A stretch of DNA of 64,000 nt, taken from assembly GCF_016734815.1 (NCBI RefSeq), contig NZ_JAERQF010000022.1, positions 30,885-94,884 of the forward strand, given 5' to 3'. Of this stretch, positions 25,872 through 33,646 are shown in pieces. Origin of the DNA: Hymenobacter rubidus. GTDB taxonomy: Bacteria; Bacteroidota; Bacteroidia; Cytophagales; Hymenobacteraceae. The notes under the pieces were generated by a model. The model was not told the DNA's origin, ran no database searches, and saw only the letters and a list, made by a program, of their open reading frames with translations. Each line of letters opens with the position of its first letter. The stretch's first letter is position 1. The translations under genes and the position numbers were made by a program.

Positions 25872-26777
25872 TTACCCCTGAAAAATCGACTTCAAATACG
25901 CTGCATTCGCCCCGAAATTCTTCTTCACATTGCGGGCGTCGCTGGCGTCGCGGGAGCGTTCAATCACCAGCCAGCCTTGCCAGTTGATGTCGGCTAGCGT
26001 TTGCTTCACTTTGCGCATATCGAGGCGGGTGTTGTTTTGCAGCCACACGCCGTCCTCGTCGGTGGCGTGAATCTGGCAGATGCGTTTGCCGCCCAGAATC
26101 TTCAATTCCTGGTGCAGGTCGCGGCCTTCTTTTAGCGGGTTCGAGAAGTTGAAGTAAATCTGGATGTGCTTTGAATTGATGTCGTGCAGCAGCGCGACCT
26201 CGCCGGCGGCATCCAGCGCCGTTTCGATGCCGATGATGACATCGGCCTTCTTTGCCATTTCGCCCACCACTTTCAGCCGCTCCACGATGGCGGGGCGTAG
26301 CTCCGGGTTTTTGTGCAGGTCGCCTTGCGTGCCCAGCGGCAGAAAGGCAATCTTCACGTTCAGCGCCTTCATCGTGTCGATGCAGTCCTGCACCATGCGC
26401 TGGTAGGTAGGGCGTGTGGCGAAGGACTGGGCGTAGAAGCCCGTCATGGCCAGCGAGCAGATTTGCAGGTTTAGCTCCTTGGCCTTGTCGATAAACTGCT
26501 GCCGGATTTCGGGATTGGCGAGCTGGTTGTCGAAGGTTTCGCGCTGACCCAGGCCGCCCATGTCCACTTCCACGCCGTCGGCGCCAATGTCCTTGGTGAG
26601 CTGCAAAGCCCCCAGCTTCTGGCGCTTCAGAATCATCAAATCGACCACCGCGACTTTGTAGGTCAGTTTCTTTTTCGTGGGCGCCAGGGCACTGGCCCAG
26701 CGGGGCAGGAGCAGGCCACCCGACAGCAGCGAACCAGCTTTCAGGAAATCACGGCGGGAAAGGGTATCGGTTTTCAT
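25872..26777 (-). CDS. Tat-exported sugar phosphate isomerase/epimerase-like TIM-barrel protein
   Basis: 301 residues. A twin-arginine signal (SRRDFLKAGSLLSGGLLLP) indicates export of a folded, probably metal-loaded protein. The rest is a xylose-isomerase-like TIM barrel with acidic and histidine residues at strand ends (GADGVEVDMGG, IIGIETALDA, QIHATDEDG, LVIERSRDA) that could bind a divalent metal. Related cytosolic enzymes isomerise or decarboxylate sugars, including 3-oxo-isoapionate decarboxylase. The Tat signal puts this one outside the cytoplasm, so such a role is doubtful. It is 12 bases downstream of the esterase gene. Confidence 0.82.
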   Translation of the reverse strand: MKTDTLSRRDFLKAGSLLSGGLLLPRWASALAPTKKKLTYKVAVVDLMILKRQKLGALQLTKDIGADGVEVDMGGLGQRETFDNQLANPEIRQQFIDKAKELNLQICSLAMTGFYAQSFATRPTYQRMVQDCIDTMKALNVKIAFLPLGTQGDLHKNPELRPAIVERLKVVGEMAKKADVIIGIETALDAAGEVALLHDINSKHIQIYFNFSNPLKEGRDLHQELKILGGKRICQIHATDEDGVWLQNNTRLDMRKVKQTLADINWQGWLVIERSRDASDARNVKKNFGANAAYLKSIFQG

Positions 26778-26789
26778 CTCAAAACTGAT

Positions 26790-28259
26790 TTAGCGAGGCT
26801 TGTCGGTGCGAAAAGGGCGGGCTGGCAGTCCGGCTTCGGAGAACAGGTTGGGCTGGGCCACTTCGTCCCAGCCGAAGCGCACGGCCGTGGGCCGCTGCAC
26901 GCCGGGCGCCGAAACCAGCACCTGCGAACCCTGGAGGCGGGCCTGCGCGGGCACAAACACGCCATCGGGCCCGGCAATGGTGAAATCCGTCAGCGGCTTG
27001 CCGTCTTTGCTTACCAGCGGCGCAGCCGAAGCGAATGAAACGGTGGCCACGTCACCCTTCACTTTCAGGCTGCGGAACACCGGCCCTTCGGCCACCACGC
27101 CGGGTACTTTGTAAGTGTTTGCCAGCGCCAGCAGCGCCAGCCGCCGCCCGATTTCCCATTTGAAACCGGGGTGAATGCCGCCCTCGGTGTTGGCCAGGTC
27201 GGTGGTTTCAATCATGGCCGTGTGCGGCACTTGCAGCACCGCCGCCTGCGCCTCGCGGAACAGGGGCAGGGTTTCACGCGTCAGCACCACTTTGTCGTGG
27301 GTGTCGGAATATTTGAACGGGGCCAGCGACACGTAATAGAACGGCAGGCTCTGGTCGCCCCAGGATGTGCGCCAGCTGCTGATGAGTGTGCGCATTTTCT
27401 GGGTGTAGGTGCTGGTTTCGGCCAGAAAACAGTTGCTTTCGCCCTGGTACCACAGGAAGCCGCGCATCGCCAGCGGCACCAGTGGCCGCACCATGGGCTC
27501 CCAGAATTTGCCCGGCTCACCGTCTACTTTCTGCCCTGTGAAGGCAGGGTCTTTAGCAAAAGCTTCCGTTGAAATCCAGGGCTCGATGCGGCTGCCGGGC
27601 ACCGAGGTGGCCACCATGCCGACCGGCACGTTTAGGCGCTTATTCAGCTCTTTGGCGAAGAAATAAGCGGCGGCGGAGAACGAGCGCAGTGCCGAATCTT
27701 CGGCCACAGCCCAGTCGCGGTGCAGCGAATCGGGCTTGGGCAACGTCTTGCGGTTGACCAGGAAAATGCGGATAGCGGGGTTGTGGGCCACGTTTAGCTC
27801 GTCCACCGGATTAGGGCCGGGCACGTCGGGGCGCGTCACCTTGCTGTTTTTGCGCATGGTGTATTCCATGTTCGACTGGCCGGAACACACCCAGACTTCG
27901 CCCACCAAAACATTGTGCAGCCGGATGGTATTGGTGCCCGAAATCAGCAGCTCAGCCGGCACGGCCGAGGCTTGGAGCGGCTTCAGTAGCACCTGCCACT
28001 TACCAGCAGCATCTGCCTTGGTGCTAGGGTGCTGGCCGGCAAACTGCACCGTCACGGTTTCGCCCGGCGCGGCCATGCCCCAGATGGGCACGGGCTTCTC
28101 GCGTTGCAGCACCATGTTGTGCCCGAGAATGCGGGGAAGGGTGATGGCGGCGTGAGCGGGGAAGGTGAGGAAAAGCGCCAGAACGATGTATAAACGCGAC
28201 CCTTCGCGTCTCGGCGTTGAACGACTCGAACCGTTTCGCCCAGTTGTTCCCGGCGTCAT
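26790..28259 (-). CDS. Sialate O-acetylesterase-like SGNH esterase with repeat-derived N-terminus
   Basis: 489 residues from ATG 28259. SGNH motifs: VWVCSGQSNMEYTM (block I Ser), FLWYQGESNCF (block III), and the C-terminal GIHPGFKWEIG (catalytic His region). The family removes acetyl groups from sugars. In a pectin locus it is more likely a pectic acetylesterase than a sialic-acid enzyme. The signal peptide core (LYIVLALFLTFPAHA) has no ATG directly before it. The only nearby ATG lies in the loop of a palindrome (28195-28302), so residues just before the signal core come from the repeat arm. A non-ATG start closer to the core is possible. Confidence 0.82.
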   Translation of the reverse strand: MTPGTTGRNGSSRSTPRREGSRLYIVLALFLTFPAHAAITLPRILGHNMVLQREKPVPIWGMAAPGETVTVQFAGQHPSTKADAAGKWQVLLKPLQASAVPAELLISGTNTIRLHNVLVGEVWVCSGQSNMEYTMRKNSKVTRPDVPGPNPVDELNVAHNPAIRIFLVNRKTLPKPDSLHRDWAVAEDSALRSFSAAAYFFAKELNKRLNVPVGMVATSVPGSRIEPWISTEAFAKDPAFTGQKVDGEPGKFWEPMVRPLVPLAMRGFLWYQGESNCFLAETSTYTQKMRTLISSWRTSWGDQSLPFYYVSLAPFKYSDTHDKVVLTRETLPLFREAQAAVLQVPHTAMIETTDLANTEGGIHPGFKWEIGRRLALLALANTYKVPGVVAEGPVFRSLKVKGDVATVSFASAAPLVSKDGKPLTDFTIAGPDGVFVPAQARLQGSQVLVSAPGVQRPTAVRFGWDEVAQPNLFSEAGLPARPFRTDKPR

Positions 28260-28302
28260 TGTCCGAATACTGTCGTTCAACGCCGAGACGCGAAGGGTCG
28301 CG
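28195..28302. repeat. Palindrome with 30-bp perfect arms overlapping a gene start
   Basis: CGCGACCCTTCGCGTCTCGG... (28195-28224) and its exact reverse complement at 28273-28302. Different arm sequence from PAL-1 but the same architecture. It covers the 5' end of the esterase gene and its upstream gap. Confidence 0.92.
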
Positions 28303-28327
28303 TCTCTACACTGTTTTGATGTCGTCC

Positions 28328-31300
28328 TCATTTCCGCGCTAACCAAATGACTTCTGCTCCACCACCTGCACCATTCAACGTCACTTGTTTGCCGCCTTTC
28401 ACCGTCTCGTTCGTGTTGCTCAGCGCGCCGGTTTTGGGGTTGATGTGGCGCACGGCAAACGTGCCGCTCATCCCCGACAAATCGACCTGCACCGGCGACT
28501 GGCTCTCCCGGTACAGCAACAGGCCGGTTTTGCCGTCGCCCATCGCCCACTGGTCGGCGGGCTGGCCGGGTAGCTCCAGGGGCTTCATCCCGGCTACGGC
28601 CGTTGCAAACCCGGCATCGGCCACGCGGGGCAGGCTGGCCATCGAGCCGCCGGCCAGCAGCACGGCCCAGCCGAAGGCGTCGTAGCCATCAGCCGAATAC
28701 AGCACGGCTTTATCGGGAAACTGCTGGCGGTACTCGCGCACGGCCCGGTACACCTGCTCGAACGAGCTGCGCTTGGGCGGCGTGAGGCGGGCGTGCTGGC
28801 GCGGGGCCAGGTTCTGGCCGCCGGCCGGCGCGTAGGCCTGGCCGTTGAACTGGTAGTGCCAGTAATTGATGTCGATGACGTCGACCACCTTGGCCCGCGC
28901 CGCATCGGCCAGAATGGCGTCCTGCACGTCTTTGGTGGTGCTCAGGGCGATGGTGGGGTGCTGGCCGCTTTCGGCTTCCCACTCCTTGATGGTATCGAGC
29001 CAGAACTGCACGAAGGCCAGCGGACCGGTAAACTCGGCCCCGATGAGGTGAATGACGCCGGTTTTGCCCTTGAAATTATCGAGGCACTGGCGGATGTAGG
29101 CACGGTGCAGCGGCCGGCGCACGGGGTTGGTTACGTCGTAAAACTGCTCGGCCATGAAGATGCGCTTGTCGCCGGCGTAGGGCGCAGGCTCCGGGAAGCC
29201 GGTGCTGTTCACGTTGTTCACCGGCCGCCAGGGGAAGTCGGCGTAGTGCGCGCCGGCCTCGATGATGTTGTGCTGGAAGTAGTGCTGGTTGAGCAGCACG
29301 AGGCCCTTCTGGTCAGCCAAATCGGCGAACTGATTCAGGCGGCTCCAGTACCAGGCATTGTACTTGGTGAGGTCGTAGCGGCTGAGGCCGTCCCAGGCCA
29401 GGTCCTTACCGCTGCGGGCAAAGGGCAACTCGTAGAACGGCGCCCACACCTCGCCGTCCATCCGGCGGATGCGCTCGTGGTCGTCGCGCCGGCGCTCGTA
29501 CCATAGGCCGTAGTTGTGGTGCAGGGCCACCACGTTTTGCGCCCGCATCGAGTCGGTCATTTCCTGCAAATCATCGGTCAGCCCGCGGCCAATCTGGCCT
29601 GGCACGAAGCGCGTAACGTGCGGCTTGGGGTTGAGCAGGCCGTAGGGGCGGGCACTGCCGTTCCACCACGGCACCTCTTGGCGGCGGCCAAGCACTAAGG
29701 CGTTGCCGCGCACCAGCACACCCTGCGCCACATGCAGTGGGGCTGCATAGGTAGGCGCCGGGGCAGTTTTTACCTTCAGTTTGTCGATACTGGGAGCCGA
29801 ATTCTGAATGGCAATGGGCTGGCGCGTGGGCGCGGCTTTCACCAGCTCCAGCACGGTAGTAGCGGGGTTCACCGAGAGCCTGGTCAGCTCCTGCGCCACG
29901 GCCACCTTGGGGCTGCTCGATGCCTCAGTGGGCACGGGCAGCAGGATGGCACGAGCCTTGGCCGCATCGCCCAGCCGCTCCTGCAGCTGCGCGTAGTAGA
30001 GGCTGCGCGGGTTGATGTTTTCGTTGGATTGGTCCCAGTAGCCATTGCCGGCGAACTGCGCCCAGGTGCCAAAGGCCCAGTTCTGAGCTGTGGGGGGCTG
30101 ATAGCAGTCCACCCGGGCAGCGGTGCATTGCCAGAACACGCTGTTGGCCACGGCCCAGCCGGCACCCTGCCCGTCCTGCTCGCGGTTGCCGAAGCGCAGG
30201 GCCTGGCCGTATTCCTTGATGATGTCGAATAGCACTCCGGAAGCCCAACTGTCCACGCCACCGCTGAAACTCAGGGCCTGTTCAGCCTCGCACTGCACGA
30301 AGGCATTGGGGCCGGGCGCGCAGAAGCCCAGCGCAAAGTCATGATAGCCATTCTCGGCATACAGCCGCTGAAACAGCGTCTGCGAGCCCAGGGTATAAAA
30401 GGTGTTGCGCCGCTCGTTGCCAATTTCCGACACCGGTTCGGTCGAAATGCAGTCCTCCACCGTCAAACGGCGGGTAGTAGACTGGGCCAGCACGGCCGAG
30501 CCGGCGAAGTGCCGGAACGCCACTTGCCGCACCCAGGCATCTTGGGCATTCTCCATATCAATGGCCACCCAGCGGTGGTTTTCGTCTTTGGGATTGGCGG
30601 CGTCAAAGGTGGATTCGAGTCGCAGGTTCTCCACGCCGACCTGTGAAATCAGGCCCGGCCAGGTGTAGCGCGCCACGGTGCCGCCGCCGTAGGTTTGGTC
30701 GAGGGCCGTGGTGAGCGGCGCGTCCAGCGTGATGCCGTTGGCATCCACGGCCACCACCTGGCGGTCCCAGGCAAGGTCGCGTTGGCCGGGCTTCCAGCCC
30801 AGCGCCGAGAGGCCGCCGCCGAAAGTTTCCATCCCAAGCCTGTGCACCCAGGCGGCCGTGCTGGGCCGCCGCACTTGCACCCGGTCGCCCACTTTGAAGG
30901 TGCTGGCGTTAGCCACTTTTAGCGTACGGGCATTCACCGGCACGTACTTGTCGGCGATGGCAACTGCGGTTTCAAACCGGCGGTCGTTGCGTCCGCCCAC
31001 CGTAATCAAATGGTCGCGCGTTACGCCCGTGCCGATAACGCTGGTGCCGCCGTCGCCCATGCCGCTGCCGCGCAGCACCACGCCCGAAGCGCGAATAAAT
31101 AGCCGCCCGGCTACTTCATACGTGCCTTTTTCCAGCAGCACCGCGCCGCGCAGTCCGTCCTTGCCCACCGGCAAAGCGGCCACATAGTCCAGCGCCGATT
31201 GAATGCGCGCCGTGGCATCGCCGGCCTTCACCGGCACCGTGACTTTAATGGTGGCAGTGGGAATAGCTGCCTCGCCCGCCCGGTAGCCGGCGTAGGAAAA

Positions 31301-31465
31301 GTCAGGCACCCGATTGCCCAGCGAGTCCGGCGCATAGCTCAGCTTTCCGTCCTTGTATTCGATGGGGCCGGGCGGTGGCGCTGGTTTCGGTGCTTTCTGC
31401 GCGGCGGCCGGGCCGGCCAAGCCGGCGAATAACGCGAGAAAAAGAAGGTGGGTGGGGTGGAACAC
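28328..31465 (-). CDS. Large secreted two-domain protein: pectate-lyase-3-like beta-helix plus TIM-barrel (DUF6298-like)
   Basis: 1045 residues with signal peptide (MFHPTHLLFLALFAGLAGPAAAQ). Residues about 70-440 form a right-handed beta-helix of the pectate-lyase superfamily (GAVLLEKGTYEVAGRLFIRA, GVVLRGSGMGD). Residues about 600-960 resemble a TIM-barrel glycosidase (VVALHHNYGLWYERRRDDHE, LIGAEFTGPLAFVQFWLDT, VIDINYWHY). A beta-sandwich closes the C-terminus. I recall this arrangement as DUF6298. No activity is known to me. Placement between an esterase and a pectate lyase implies action on pectin. The glutamate in GAEFTG is a candidate catalytic residue (inference). Confidence 0.75.
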   Translation of the reverse strand: MFHPTHLLFLALFAGLAGPAAAQKAPKPAPPPGPIEYKDGKLSYAPDSLGNRVPDFSYAGYRAGEAAIPTATIKVTVPVKAGDATARIQSALDYVAALPVGKDGLRGAVLLEKGTYEVAGRLFIRASGVVLRGSGMGDGGTSVIGTGVTRDHLITVGGRNDRRFETAVAIADKYVPVNARTLKVANASTFKVGDRVQVRRPSTAAWVHRLGMETFGGGLSALGWKPGQRDLAWDRQVVAVDANGITLDAPLTTALDQTYGGGTVARYTWPGLISQVGVENLRLESTFDAANPKDENHRWVAIDMENAQDAWVRQVAFRHFAGSAVLAQSTTRRLTVEDCISTEPVSEIGNERRNTFYTLGSQTLFQRLYAENGYHDFALGFCAPGPNAFVQCEAEQALSFSGGVDSWASGVLFDIIKEYGQALRFGNREQDGQGAGWAVANSVFWQCTAARVDCYQPPTAQNWAFGTWAQFAGNGYWDQSNENINPRSLYYAQLQERLGDAAKARAILLPVPTEASSSPKVAVAQELTRLSVNPATTVLELVKAAPTRQPIAIQNSAPSIDKLKVKTAPAPTYAAPLHVAQGVLVRGNALVLGRRQEVPWWNGSARPYGLLNPKPHVTRFVPGQIGRGLTDDLQEMTDSMRAQNVVALHHNYGLWYERRRDDHERIRRMDGEVWAPFYELPFARSGKDLAWDGLSRYDLTKYNAWYWSRLNQFADLADQKGLVLLNQHYFQHNIIEAGAHYADFPWRPVNNVNSTGFPEPAPYAGDKRIFMAEQFYDVTNPVRRPLHRAYIRQCLDNFKGKTGVIHLIGAEFTGPLAFVQFWLDTIKEWEAESGQHPTIALSTTKDVQDAILADAARAKVVDVIDINYWHYQFNGQAYAPAGGQNLAPRQHARLTPPKRSSFEQVYRAVREYRQQFPDKAVLYSADGYDAFGWAVLLAGGSMASLPRVADAGFATAVAGMKPLELPGQPADQWAMGDGKTGLLLYRESQSPVQVDLSGMSGTFAVRHINPKTGALSNTNETVKGGKQVTLNGAGGGAEVIWLARK

Positions 31466-31518
31466 GAGCGGGAATAAGGTCGTTTTCAGAGCTGCCTACA
31501 GGGAAACCGAGTAATCCA

Positions 31519-31620
31519 GAACGTCATGCTGAGCGCAGTCGAAGCATTTCTACCGCTTCGTTGCAGCGATTGGATTACTGCTGCAGTAGAGATGCTTCGA
31601 CTGCGCTCAGCATGACGTTC
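31519..31620. repeat. PAL-1 palindrome
   Basis: Arms GAACGTCATGCTGAGCGCAG... pair with mismatches mostly of G-T type. Both arms share AGTCGAAGC in place of AGCCGAAGC. It lies between the pectate lyase and the beta-helix/TIM gene. Confidence 0.92.
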
Positions 31621-31641
31621 TAAAAAAAGGCCAGGGCTGGA

Positions 31642-33273
31642 TTACGGCTTCACCGTGCTGAGCGCCACCAAGCCATTGAGGTAGTTCTCGATGTTGGAAT
31701 AGCCGTTTTTAGTCACGGTAGCCGCGTCAGCGGCATTCTTGGGGTCGAGGCCGTTCTTCTTTTCGTAGTCGTCGGGCATGCCGTCCTTGTCGGCGTCAGC
31801 GTAGGGCTTGCCGGCGTAGGTGGGGTAACCGCCCACCTGAATGGGGTCGGTGATGATGCCCTGCTTGTAGGAATCAATGGGCAGCCGGCGGTGCTCAAAC
31901 TGCGTGGTGGGCAGTTTCACGTCTTTGATAAAGTCGATTTTGCCGGTGCGTACCTGCTGAATTACGCGCGTGTCCACGGGGTCGCGCTTGGGCAGGGTGG
32001 CGCCGGCGTTGTCGAGCACGTAGCCGTAGGCTTTTTCGGCCGGAATAATGGTGATTTCCGGCATGGGCAGCGGCTTGTCCACCTTCATGTCGGCCTGGTA
32101 CTTGCCGGCGTTGGGCAGTTCTTCCACCTGCACGCCGCCGTTCCAGTTGTCTTTGGTCACCTCCGGGAAACCTTCCACGATGTTGCCGGCCACGTAGGCG
32201 CGGCCGTACACCTGGTATTTCAGCTTGCTGCGGCCCGATTCGGGCTTCAGGATGCGGTGGCCGATGTTGGTGTCCTTCGGCGTGGAGGGGCCGGGCTTGT
32301 AGTAGTTATTGATGATGTTGTAGAGGGCGCGGTAGTCGCCGCCATCGGTGGAGCGGTGCACCCAGTTAAACATCACGTTATTAGCGAAGTTAAACACGCC
32401 GTTCCAGCCAATGGACGGGTTGCGGCCCGCATTGTCGGCCCACAGGTTGCGCATGAACGTGCAGTTCTCGCCGCCCAGCGTGCTGCCAAAAGCGTGGTTC
32501 CAGGTATCGAGCGCCTCCGAGAAAATGGAGTTCTGAATGGTGATGTTCACCGTGCCCAGCTTCTGCTCCGGAATGCCGGTGCTGTCGTTGTACATGTGGC
32601 GGTACATCGACATGTTCTCGTCCAGGCCCCACGAGGCCGACACGTGGTCAATCATGATGTTGCCAATGGGGTTGCCGCCGATGGAATCATCGCGCCGGCC
32701 CACGTTGGTTTCGCCGCGGCGGAAGCGCATAAAGCGAATCAGCACGTCGTGTGTGTTCAGCCACACCGATTCGCCCGCCACGCAAATGCCGTCGCCGGGC
32801 GCGCTCTGACCCTCGATGCTGATATAAGGTGCCCGCACAATGAGCGGCGTTTTCAATCGAATAATACCGGCCACGTTGAACACCACGATGCGCGCACCGC
32901 CCTGCTCGCAGGCCTCGCGCAGCGTGCCGGGGCCGCTGTCGGCCAGGTTCGTTACCACAATCACCCGGCCGCCGCGCCCGCCAAACGTGTAGGCTCCGCC
33001 GCCTTCGGCCCCCGGAAACGCCGGGATGCTGGCCTGCGGCAAATCAATCGGCCGGGCCGCCCACGGAATGTAGGGTTTGCCTTCGCGCTGCTCCTTCTGA
33101 ATGATGGGGTAGGCCTTGTTCCAGGCGATGTCGGACTGGCGGCGGGCAGCATCCATCATCGCGTCGCTGGCCTTCTGCACGTCCTGCGGAATCTTTGGGT
33201 ACTGGGCCTGGGCGCGGAATTGGGCCGACAAAGCGAGGGCGAAAACGCCAAGCGTGGCAACGTTTCTTTTCAT
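31642..33273 (-). CDS. Pectate lyase family protein (PL1-type), copy 1
   Basis: 543 residues from ATG 33273, which gives a clean signal peptide (MKRNVATLGVFALALSAQFRAQAQ). The parallel beta-helix lyase begins at FPGAEGGGAYTFGGRGG, with ADSGPGTLREA, APGDGICVAGESVW, RFRRGETNVGRRDDS and IDHVSASWGLDENMS, typical of secreted PL1 enzymes that cut polygalacturonate by beta-elimination with Ca2+. A C-terminal DADKDGMPDDYEKKNG segment is a thrombospondin-3-like calcium loop. It is a paralogue of 52819-54480. It is the first gene of the long minus-strand block and divergent from the alpha-glucuronidase-like gene. Confidence 0.93.
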   Translation of the reverse strand: MKRNVATLGVFALALSAQFRAQAQYPKIPQDVQKASDAMMDAARRQSDIAWNKAYPIIQKEQREGKPYIPWAARPIDLPQASIPAFPGAEGGGAYTFGGRGGRVIVVTNLADSGPGTLREACEQGGARIVVFNVAGIIRLKTPLIVRAPYISIEGQSAPGDGICVAGESVWLNTHDVLIRFMRFRRGETNVGRRDDSIGGNPIGNIMIDHVSASWGLDENMSMYRHMYNDSTGIPEQKLGTVNITIQNSIFSEALDTWNHAFGSTLGGENCTFMRNLWADNAGRNPSIGWNGVFNFANNVMFNWVHRSTDGGDYRALYNIINNYYKPGPSTPKDTNIGHRILKPESGRSKLKYQVYGRAYVAGNIVEGFPEVTKDNWNGGVQVEELPNAGKYQADMKVDKPLPMPEITIIPAEKAYGYVLDNAGATLPKRDPVDTRVIQQVRTGKIDFIKDVKLPTTQFEHRRLPIDSYKQGIITDPIQVGGYPTYAGKPYADADKDGMPDDYEKKNGLDPKNAADAATVTKNGYSNIENYLNGLVALSTVKP

Positions 33274-33646
33274 GAGCGGGGTGGGTGGTTTTACCAAAGC
33301 GAAATAACAGGACAAAGCAAGCGGGCACCTATACCATTTTCTCGACCCTGTGTAGGATGTTAGCATAGCTTCCTTTTTGCTTTAGTTGCCGCCCGGTTTC
33401 ACTAAGTAAATGCTCACCATGTCTTCCCTTTCTCCATCACAATACGCCGCCCACTGAATGATGCGCCGCCCGGTTAGCAATTGATAAATAAAGCAAAAGC
33501 TGTATTTAACTACTGATTGGGCCCGCTGCAGTGCCGCAAAATGGCCATCGCGCCTGCAACCGTTGAACGGTTTGTAATGCCTCACCTTCGACGATGACGC
33601 AAGGGCCAAAAGCCCCGAACGCACTGACTTTATTGATTGTGAAAAG
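33274..33646. other. Divergent intergenic region between two secreted pectin-locus genes
   Basis: 373 bases, AT-richer than flanks, with no palindrome of either family. It must contain promoters for the pectate lyase (-) and the glucuronidase-like gene (+), but I could not identify clear -33/-7 pairs. An 80-codon minus-strand frame here has no recognisable features. Confidence 0.45.

Noticed and set aside
33382..33624. 80-codon minus-strand frame in the divergent region
   Set aside because: No signal, motif or neighbour supports it. It lies where two promoters are expected.
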